From Acanthococcus lagerstroemiae (lineage: Eukaryota; Arthropoda; Insecta; Hemiptera; Eriococcidae): a stretch of DNA of 64,000 nucleotides. The DNA is taken from positions 45,352,197 to 45,416,196 of the forward strand of contig CM063113.1 of assembly GCA_031841125.1 (NCBI GenBank). The letters run 5' to 3'. Position numbers and translations under genes: made by a program. Below, one piece after another: positions 55,196 through 64,000 of the stretch (position 1 is the stretch's first letter; every line of letters starts with the position of its first letter). Below the pieces are notes generated by a model. That model was not told where the DNA came from, did not search any database, and saw only the letters and a list, made by a program, of their open reading frames with translations.

Positions 55196-56640
55196 TAATT
55201 GAATGATCTAATAAGAACATCTGGACCGGATCAAAAATCTGGTATCATATTTGAAATCGGCAACTCAAAAAACTGTTGTCTCGATACATTATTCAGTTTT
55301 TTCACCGAAGCTCAATCGGTTCTTGTGAAGAAAGAAAATTCAAATTTGTGACACCATTTGGGATTGTATCCGAATCTAATTAAATTGTCAAACTCAGCGC
55401 TACAGATTACCTATTCGGTACTTTGTTTTATTTTCCAAATTGAGTCACTTGGTACAGGGTGATTTTTTTCTCCCTCCTCATAGAAAGGATCCAAGTTCTC
55501 GTTTTGGAAATGGAAGCGGTTTTTTTCCTATTTTTGCGGAAAACCCTGCACATAGACATTATGGTAGAGAGAAAAATTACATTCGGGACCAAAATTTGGA
55601 ACAAATTAAAAATCTGATCAAATTTTTGAACTCGGCGATCCGAAAAACCCTTATTCCAATATTTTGCTTGATTTACCAAGTGGGATCAAGTTTGTCCATT
55701 ATTTAAAAGAGTCAAGTTTGAATTTCAGAGTTCATATCGGGGTTCAATCGAATAATTTCGTTCTATTCTCAATACACGAAACAAAAACCCTTCATTTCGA
55801 TACTTTGTTCAAATTTTGTAGAAAGTAGAATTGAGGATCTGACTTCCAAAACGCGGCTAGTCCGAAAAATCGAGAATCGAGTTTTCAGTGCAATCTGGTG
55901 GAGGAAGTCAAAAGACACCTTTCAGAGTTGGTTTCACGATTTTATCACGACTTAGAGCCAGCTAAACCTTTCTTTCGTTCTTTTTTATAATACTGACTTA
56001 ATTGTTTTTTTCAAATTTTTATAAGACTCTTACGACCGTAACTCGCACTTGCTTTTTCCTGTTCGGGGGGGGGGGGTACCACGATGTCTGAAGGATGGAT
56101 GAATATTTTGGGTATGGACTATGAATTTTTGGGTCCAGACTGGGGCTGGATTAAAAATCTGATGCAATATTCGAAATCAGGGACCCAAGAAACCATTGTT
56201 TCGATACTTTGTTTAATTTTTCAACCGAACCATTTTTACCTATTTTGGGTCCGAACTACTGATTTTTGGGCCTAAATCTGAGCTGGATTGAATTTGAAGC
56301 AATGTTCAAAATCAGCAATTCAATGACCCGCCGTTTCCTAAATATTTTAATTCTCCAAGTTTTTCATGTTTTGCCCATTTAGGGTTCAAAATTTGAATTT
56401 TTGGGTTCAAATATGGGCTAGATCAAAAATCTGATGTGATATTGGAAATCAGGGTCCAAGAAAACACTGCTTTAATACTTGGTTTAGTTTTTCAACTCAA
56501 ATCGACTTTGCCCATTTTGGGTCACTATATGAAATTTTAGCTCTAAGGGTCTGAATCAAAAATCTGATATAAAATTCGGAATTAGTGACCTAGGAAATCA
56601 TAGTTTCGGTATTTTGTTTGACACTTTTCTATTTAAGCTT
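55196..56640. repeat. degenerate tandem repeat, period roughly 170-200 bp
   Basis: The phrase (G/A)GATCAAAAATCTG(A/G)T(A/G)...ATATT(T/C)GAAATC(G/A)G followed by CCAAGAAA-C-TTGTTTCGATACTTTG and TT(C/T)AATTTTTCAAC recurs at about 55220, 55600, 56145, 56290, 56420 and 56560. Units are strongly diverged. A run of 12 G lies at 56065-56076. Short frames across it are not genes. Confidence 0.75.
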
Positions 56641-56988
56641 CCAAAATTAGTGATACTTTGAGCTCCCCTTCTAGGGAAGAGGAAATTTTATATCCAAAAA
56701 GAAATAGACTCCTCCTCCTCCCACCCTCCCCCACTTGAAGATTTTCGTTTACTCCGTATCATTCTGAAACGTTTCAAGACTCGTTTAAGACTCTGCAAGA
56801 CTTTTTTGCTCTTGTCGCGCAAATGTGTGCATAGTGGAGGGATCATGTAGTCATTGTAATATGATATTGAAATAATAAAAATCTCTCTCTCTCTTTCTGT
56901 TTACAACTCGCTATGACTATATTGAACACTCATTTACGACTTTTAAGAATCTTTCAAATGTGGTTAGAACTCCTTGAAACTCTTTTAA
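56641..56988. other. no gene; CT microsatellite and GACTC-type repeat
   Basis: A short CT run lies at about 56882-56894. CAAGACTCGTTTAAGACTCTGCAAGAC and CTCCTTGAAACTCTTTTAAG belong to the degenerate GACTC simple-repeat type seen near 1500 and 2400. Confidence 0.5.
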
Positions 56989-57731
56989 GGGGTCATTTTC
57001 CAGAAATTGAGAATATTAAGTCGGCATTTCTTTTTTGTTAGAATTTTTTTTCACTATACTCAGTTGATATGTAGTGGAGAATATTGGAGAAGTTTACAGA
57101 GCAAGCATCAACATTTATGGAGGGGGGCGACTTTTGTCCATAAAAATATACATATTGTCCATGGCGAAAGCTCTGATATCCACGACTACGGACAAAACAG
57201 CTTCAAGAATTTTCTTTTCCAGGGAATTTCTAAAAATTGTGCTATCACATGCGCCAGTGATTACAACCTGGCACCTACTGTACCAGTATTGCCACTTGTG
57301 CTGAAGAATGGATACGGCGCATATCCTTGACTACTAAAAGATCGACCACAATATGGATTGAAAACTCTGGTAACCGAACTTACGCCATCCCTTCTGGAAA
57401 TGCGAAGTCACTGACAACAAACTGAAGTCTTAACATATACTTGCATTCTTTCTTATAATATCACTTTATTGATAACAAGCAACTTGAAACAAAAATTTAA
57501 AAGAGGTATTGAGACAAGATGGTTGGACACCTTCCTATACTTTTTCCATTCAAAAGATGGGTAATTGTCCTGTCTGTTAAATTGGATTGGTGGAATTTAT
57601 TACGGATGTTATTGTGTAACCCAATGTACCTCCCCCCTCCACTCCCCCAAAAAATAAAATAAAAATCCGAAAGTTATCTTTCAAAATTTGCTGGCAATAA
57701 AATATTCTCAGTTTCTAGAAAATGACCTTAA
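56985..57731 (-). mobile_element. TIR element family X, copy 2 (inverted relative to copy 1)
   Basis: The left end is GGGGTCATTTTCCAGAAATT followed by GAGAATATT at 56989. The right end ends AGTTTCTAGAAAATGACC at 57727. GGTC (56991) to GACC (57727) is 737 bp, the same length as copy 1. TTAA flanks it on both sides (56985-56988 and 57728-57731). This may be a piggyBac-type TTAA duplication, but copy 1 lacks it, so chance is possible. The interior is the reverse complement of copy 1 with substitutions. No transposase is recognised. Confidence 0.8.
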
Positions 57732-59404
57732 GATTCCAGCGGACTCGTTTGGGACTCGGTAGGACTTCACTATTTGTGGAGTGATTTTGATTTCAGTTTT
57801 TCTCTCTGAGAGGGGCATTTGCTCCAGTGCCTCCCCCGCGTACACTGTATACCCGCCTGTACATGGTACACATATTCATTCGGCATGAAGAAACCGACTA
57901 AGCAGTTTTACTCTTGGCTGTACTCTCCGGTGCAACTGTAGCGAAAACAGAGTTCGATAATGAAGTACTCGAAAAATGCTCGCATCTCTGGTTTGGCATT
58001 CCCCGCGGCTGTATCGAATACCTAAATCCATATCGCAACAAATCTCTCCTTTTTCCAAACAAGACAGCATCGCTCACATTCCAGCGTGTATTTCACGACT
58101 TGAGTCATTCACAAAACTCGATTCCATTCAAATTCTTGGTCGTTTCATTCACAACAAACGGGCTGCTCTGTATCGTCGCACACCCTCCTCGTTTCCATTG
58201 TTTTACGTTGCACTTCGCGTATAAAACAAACCCATCAGCCCGTAATCGCGTTACTAACGACGAAAATCCGATCACAGATTAATTCCTAAATAAATTCCGG
58301 GGTACTTTTTTTCATCATCGCCTTTCTCACGTGCCACACCAAAAGGGGGAAAAACGTTTACATTACTCTTGTACGCTATTACGCGGATAAATTAATCTGT
58401 ATTGACACATCGGGATGTAAATTTTTTACGTGAATGAAAAAAAAAAGTAGCGGCGAGGAAAAAAAAAAGGGTGCGATGGTGTTTTCCCCTCATTGTATAA
58501 AACGTTTTCGAGAGTGAGAAAAAGAAGAGAAAGAATTGCGAGAAAAAAAAGATAGGTGCGTTCGGATAGCGGAAAATCTCACTCAACTAAACAGTTCGTG
58601 TAACAGTTGATATTTTTTCCCCAATACGACCGAACATCGAGCAACCCTTAAAATAAATATTGATGGATAGATTTACCAGCAGCACTTGTTGCGCTGCGCT
58701 TTTCAATAGGGGTTGACGACGAGCTGAACATCAGACCTATGTATAACCAATGGACTGAAATCGTTCTTTCCCGAATTACGGATAAAGAGGGGACACTTTT
58801 TTTTTTGCTTTCTTTCTTTTCCTTTTCGTATTGTTCATGCTAATAACGGTAAACATGCTTTTATATTGACACTATTACCCGCTAACCTATATATTATTTG
58901 GCATCGGGGTGACGGTTTGATCGAGCACGCACCCAAAAGCATATTGTGACGTATGCATGTATGCGACCGTATCATCAGCCTTTGCCTTTTTCCCGTTTTC
59001 ATTGCAGCGAGTTGCGTGAAATAGAACGCGATACCTTTGAAAAAGTTACTCAAATGCAAAGAAATCGCATAAGACATAGTTTCGGATTCGTATCTAGTTT
59101 TGAACTTTCAACTTGTTCTGCAGGATGAAAGTGACTGTTAGAACAACTATTCGTTACACCTATTAGTTGTCATAAGTGGCTGTTGGTCAAAATAATTTTC
59201 GGCTACCCTTTCCGCATGTCCTGCCTGGCTAATTACTGTGTATTACGAAGCGAGCGCCTGACAAACGTCTTTTATCTCCTGCGTACCTGTACTTCCTGTC
59301 TTTTGTAAACCACGTTCTTCTTCTTATGCTCGTGACTCACTCTCCTTTTTCTCCCTTGGTCGGCCAGGTAGGACATCAGCTTAATAACAACTCAGTTACT
59401 GTTT
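57732..59404. other. no gene recognised
   Basis: A 122-codon plus frame (57914-58282) begins at a TTG, overlaps two other frames and has no motif. The remainder is AT-rich with purine-rich stretches near 58430-58560. Nothing supported. Confidence 0.35.
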
Positions 59405-61850
59405 TTATGTTTCAGCACTCACATATAGATCTATTTTGACCATCGATCGATTAATACACGCGCTTTTTCTACAAACTTTCGTTTCTTTGATTTCGAATGT
59501 CCTTGATGCGGTCCACAGCACACGCTTCCTATTCGCAGTTCCACTATTGTCGTCGTGTCCGTCCTCACCCTTACTGTCGTATCCTGGTAACACCTTTCGG
59601 TATTCTTCTCGGCCACGGCGACGCACTTCAGCTGCAGAGCCTTCCCTACTTATGGGGAGTCGTCGCTCAAAACCTGCAGCCTGAGCTGCGCGGATGCTGG
59701 CCGCTATCACACGCGTTCGGTGTCCTCCTTGGCCCGCATCACTGTGCCGGCGAATTGGATCATCGCTGATCAGTTACGCGGGCTAGCCAGCGTCACTTCA
59801 ACCATTGTCTCGGGAGTGATGTGGCTGCCGACAGACGCCTCGAGCGTTGCTCGTGTGTCGTTCCACGCAGTGCAGCAAATGATGGTATGTTGCGCGTCAT
59901 CGACCTCTGCTAAACAATGCGAGCTGTGGCTTGGTACCTTGTTCCAGCGGTTAAGATAACCATTGAAGCGCTCATACCCGGTGAGCATTTCAAGATGGTA
60001 CGTCAGCTCGCTGTGCCCCCGCGAAAGCCATGCATTGGTCCAGCGGCTATGGACGGGCTCCTGGCGAGCCATCCACTCTTGAACTACCTATTTGCTGCCG
60101 GACTTCTCTCTTAATCTCCTTTACTTCTTTCTTTTTTCTATCAGCTGGTGGGAGCTTCTGGAAGCGCTGATAAAGAGTAGCGCTCTCCCTACCCAGCAGA
60201 TCAATAGAAGGCATTCGAGCTAGTACAAGAGCTGCCTCATGCGAGACGGTTCTATACGCGCAGATTATGCATAGTGCCGTAGCCCGCTGAACCCTTCCCA
60301 TGTCTTCTCTGTTCTCGCGGAGTGCTGCGACTGGTGCCCAATTGAGGGCCCTGCGGAGAAGAACTGAGTGGATTACTGTCGAATACAGCCTTCTTCGACT
60401 CTCACTCGACCCCCGGAGGTTCGGCATAAGCTGATGCAACGCCCTCAGCGTCTGCTCTGCTCTCTCTGCTGTTCTATGGAGATGCTATCTCCAACACAGC
60501 TCGTTGTCCACCGTCATTCCCAAGTACACCATCCGGGGCTGTGTAAGGATACCGGTTCGCCCAGTACCGTAGGACCCTGATGTTCCACGACAGGGGTCTT
60601 AAGACCGATCCCTGAGGTACACCCGTCGAGATGATCTTCCAGACCTGGCGACCTTCTGCGTCTATACACGCTATCTTTCTGATTGCCAGGTAGCTCCTGA
60701 TGATTGTTCGTAGATACCCCGGGAGACCCAGCTCATCCATCGCTTCCAAGGCAGTGTATTGAAAGCGTTCCTCACATCGATACTAATGGCTATGCATAAG
60801 TCATCTTTGCTGCATACGGTGTTGATGATCTTTTGCATATACAACGCCGCGTCATTGGTCGACCGACCCTTCTCAAAATTCGTACTGGGATTTCGCCAGC
60901 CCACCTTTAGAAGCGACGCGCGCTTCTACCCACAAAGCAATAACCCGCTCCATTAACTTGCCTATGTCATCCAGTAGACATAGGAGGCGGTACAAGAAGG
61001 GCGGGAGTCGCTATATGACCACCTTATATGGGCGGCCTCATGGATCATCGTCTACCGTCTTGACGAGCTTGGCCCACTTGTCTGCTTTTGCTCTCTTGAC
61101 AGCTGCGTGCAGTCCTTTCTTGACAGCCTTCCACTCGGCATTCACCTCAGCATCGTTAACTCGAGAGGCTCGATGTCTTCTGGTTGCCGGCCGACGCCTG
61201 GTGGAACACTCACGGTAAAGTCGCTGTATCTCTTCATTCCACCAGCACGCACTCCGGCGGGCTTGACCTGCCTTTACTCTTGGAATTGCTGCGCTGCACA
61301 CCTCCGTTGCCTGTTCAACAATCTATGCAGCTGTCTGCGAGGCACTCGAGGCTTCGACCAGACCGCGATCTTCTGTAGCCATTATTGCGGTCTCGAGCCG
61401 GTCACAGTCAAACTTCCTCGTGTTCCATCTCCTCAATGTACACACGGGTCGTTGTGTCGGCTCGCCTCTCAGTGCCCCGATTTGGAAATCGATGTATGGC
61501 AGGTCGGACGCCGAGTCAGTCTCTGTGTCTACCTACCAGTTCTCGATGTGTCCCGCAACCGCTCCGTTATCCAGGGTAACATCTATGGCGGGCTCGTCAT
61601 TTCCTCGAACGCAGGTCCGGGTCGTCTATCGGTTGGCAACAAACAGATCCAGCCCGGTGATTCAGTTGACCATAGCGTCCCCGCGTCGGTCGGTTCTTCT
61701 GGACCTTCGCAGGGCTTTTGCGTTGAAGTCGCCTACCACCACGATGTTACCATGTCTTCTCCTTATACTCCGGCCAAGTCTATCCAGAAACGCCAGAAAC
61801 TCGCCAAGCGGTCTTGTGGGTGAGAAACAGCAGCTGTACATGTGCAGATG
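59405..61850 (-). pseudogene. R1-like non-LTR retrotransposon ORF2, decayed and internally deleted
   Basis: The minus strand carries, in order, endonuclease NIVVVGDFNAKALRR (about 61740-61700) and NDEPAIDVTLDNG. Next comes a linker with SACWWNEEIQRLYRECS (about 61255), then CLLDDIGKLMERVIALW (about 60980). Reverse-transcriptase blocks FEKGRSTNDAALYMQK, CIAISIDVRNAFNTLPW (about 60805-60755) and STGVPQGSVL (60635-60606) follow. After these come MVYLGMTVDNEL, RVQRATALCIICAYRTVSHE, LTGYERFNGYLNRW and a degraded zinc-knuckle region with DDAQHTIICC (about 59900). The catalytic YADD box between VPQGSV and MVYLG is deleted. Stops and frameshifts are frequent. These features match the arthropod R1 clade. 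The long plus frame at 61107-61823 is its shadow. Confidence 0.88.
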
Positions 61851-62068
61851 TGCACTTCATTATATTGCGCGCTGCTCCCCATCCATCATCTTTCTCCATT
61901 CGGTCAACCGATCGAGTTACCGGGTCTCTCTCTCTCTCTTTCTTCTTCTTTCTTTTCTCTTTTCCCCGTTTTCTCTTTTTCTCTCTTTCACTTTTCTCCT
62001 TTCCACCTTCCCCCTTTTCCCTTTGTCAGTAGAGCGTGCAAATCGTAACATTGGAAGCATGATCAGTG
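61851..62068 (+). repeat. polypyrimidine tract beside the R1-like remnant
   Basis: TCTCTCTCTCTCTTTCTTCT and similar C/T-only sequence runs from about 61925 to 62030. Open frames across it are low-complexity and not genes. Confidence 0.8.
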
Positions 62069-62069
62069 C

Positions 62070-62441
62070 GTGAATGGCACATCATGTATCCTTAGACTGG
62101 CCGAAAGGATTGAAATTTGTGCAATGCCAAAAAAACAAATCTTTCCAGGAAATACTGAACCAGTATTCATAACGTTCTTCTGTTGTCGTAGATGGTCAAA
62201 TTATGAAGCTTTGTTTGCGTGTCTGGCAATATGTGGCTTGCCCTCTCTGAACATTCCTCGAGACATAGCAGATGAACTGTCAAATGAAGACGAATTGGGT
62301 ACACGCCGTGAATGGAAATTATTTCCCGCTAACACTTCTAGTGAAATTGAACGCGATGATGAAAGTGATGACGCAGTTTACAGCAGTGATGGTCCTGGTA
62401 ATGCTGTTGCCTCTTCAGCGCACAGCCCTCCGGGTAAGTAA
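62070..62441 (+). other. unrecognised open frame ending at a donor-like site
   Basis: A 123-codon frame opens near 62070. It includes ICAMPKKQIFPGNTEPVFIT, an acidic stretch SSEIERDDESDDAVYSS and SSAHSPPG, just where CGG|GTAAGT at 62434 could be a splice donor. It may be a transposon-derived or host exon, or chance. No family is recognised and the start is not at a good ATG context. Confidence 0.2.
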
Positions 62442-64000
62442 TGTAATGGGTATATCATACTGACGATGCTGTTTCCTATAGTACAGTAAATTTTTCCAAA
62501 CTCGGCAAAATCGTCCACTGTTCCTCGGGCAATGTTGACAACACTATGTCGGTAAAATGTCGTCAGTTACCGAACATATTACCGGTCAAAGCTGAGTCCG
62601 ACAATTTTTTGGTCACTGGTAACATTGTCCGGGTATTGTGGCCCAAAAAGGAACAATGACTGTAATTGATATAAAAGATAAGCGGGCACCTTAAATTCCA
62701 CAATAAAGTAGTGAGCCACATTTGACTGGTACACCCTGCGGACAATACTTGGGCCCTCTCCATATGCAGACTAATTACTCCAAAGCGCGATCAGTAGATT
62801 CCTTGCAGCAATGTGGAAATGAAATTTTACCTTCACCCATTAGTTCTGGTGCACCAGGCAGTTGTATCTTATCTCCAGCAACTCTTCTTACCATATATCA
62901 GCCTAAAAACGTCCAACGTTTGGAATTCCGCGCTCTAGTTCGCGACACTTACTCGAATACAGGAAGATGACCGATTCCAGTCTTGTTAAACCCGGGAGTG
63001 AAGAAGTTCTGAATTAATATTTTTTGATGGTACGTGGATTCATCTGAACGCTGCGGCCGATTTAGGAGAATAAAATCACCGAGCACACGCCAGCGATTTC
63101 ATTTCCCCAGCGGCTACTGGTTCTGACATTATAATTTGTACGCCTTCGTTTCTCTATATCCATGTATTTTTGGTTCAGGTGTACGACCATTCGCGGTTGA
63201 CTCGCCCTGTTAATACCCTATGACGAAATTAAAATTCATTAAAGGATAATACATTACACGTCGGCGTAATTGACGATAAAAACAGTCGAACATGAAGATA
63301 GCACTTCGGCGGCGCGAACAAGCAGGTCAGTGTTTTACGCTTTTGTTGCAAACGAAATCACCTTTGCGAGATTTCACACAGGCACACACGTGTTATACGA
63401 TTATTTTTATTTCAAAACAATACAGAACGAGCATTCCAGACCGCTATATACGATAATTATTCTTTTCTAATTATAATCGAATGTTTTTTAATACAAATTA
63501 TAGAAGACAGATACGGAGGAGTTAGGAGAGGAGCAAAATACTGTGTAACGACTGCATATAAATTAACGTATTACTCCGAAAAAGAAAAAAAAAAAAAAAC
63601 TATAAAAATCTTCGGTCAATTCGTATATAAGTACGCTGGTAACGTATTCGAGACACGGTAGCGAATTTAGAACATCGTAATTACGATTTTAATACGTTTT
63701 CGTAATTAAGGATATACCCTGCGACCATCAGGCTTTGTAAATTCAATTAATTCGACGCTCGAGAAATAACGATTATTATTTTTGAATGATATTACCTCTG
63801 CGATTACGAATGTTTAATTTCACCGTGTGGTGCTGGGAAAAACGAGCCATCGACTGGTGCTCAGCAGCCACCGGGCCGAAGCCGAAGAGCCAAGGGAAGG
63901 TGAGGTGCGAAGACGTGAGGTCGTTTGCGAAACTGGCTTCGGATTATTTCACCAATGCGATCGTGTGTGAAAAATCAAAGCTGCGGAATTCGGTGCACTT
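62442..64000. other. no gene recognised; possible exon-like end
   Basis: An 82-codon plus frame (62722-62970) beginning MTGTPCGQYLGPLHMQTNYS is unrecognised. The last 160 bases turn GC-richer with GAGCCAAGGGAAGGTGAGGT near 63890-63910, which contains a donor-like AAG|GTGAGG. That could end an exon but cannot be tested here. The rest is AT-rich. Confidence 0.3.

Noticed and set aside
57914..58282. 122-codon plus frame
   Set aside because: Starts at TTG rather than ATG, overlaps another frame and has no motif.
61107..62073. Plus-strand open frames of 238 and 217 codons
   Set aside because: They are antisense shadows of the R1-like ORF2 on the minus strand and then run into polypyrimidine sequence.

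Overview
This is a repeat-rich, AT-rich eukaryotic window, most likely from an insect. The evidence is its mobile-element mix: jockey-, RTE- and R1-type non-LTR retrotransposons (R1 is an arthropod lineage), Helitron rolling-circle fragments, pogo/Tigger-like and hAT-like DNA transposons, a tRNA-derived SINE family, and several satellites. I see no intact, confidently identified host protein gene. No bacterial gene organisation, rRNA gene or intact tRNA gene was found. Species cannot be named from this sequence.

Layout. 1-2.9 kb: a jockey-like element on the minus strand (gag end overlapping an endonuclease ORF, continuing past the window edge) and two RTE-type reverse-transcriptase scraps. 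4.7 kb: SINE copy 1. 5.8-6.7 kb: duplications and an internally deleted Helitron. 7.2-8.8 kb: an RTE element split by a hAT-like insertion. 11.0-12.8 kb: a Helitron Rep N-terminus with 17-residue repeats, embedded in a GC-rich repeat cluster. 12.9-13.4 kb: a long-TIR palindromic element. 16.3-18.3 kb: a degenerate minisatellite holding a hAT MITE and bordered by SINE copy 2. 21.9-22.4 kb: a Tigger-like remnant. 26.9-29.3 kb: a 2.36-kb inverted-repeat element full of sub-repeats. 30.9-32.1 kb: a 174-bp satellite. 33.2-34.3 kb: an array of palindromic units. 36.8-37.1 kb: SINE copy 3. 38.0-38.7 kb: a compact unrecognised candidate transcription unit. 39.3-44.9 kb: an old tandem array broken by a 3.5-kb giant palindrome, which itself carries two later insertions, one a Tigger element with TA duplications. 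49.8 and 57.0 kb: two opposed copies of a 737-bp TIR element. 52.1-53.2 kb: a duplication with hairpin ends. 55.2-56.6 kb: degenerate tandem repeats. 59.4-61.9 kb: a decayed R1-like ORF2.

The elements do not work together as a pathway. The window records successive nested insertions, several datable relative to each other by target-site duplications. The observations most worth following are the giant palindrome with its nested insertions, the unrecognised minus-strand unit at 38 kb, the palindromic higher-order satellite, the 737-bp element pair, and the three-copy SINE family.
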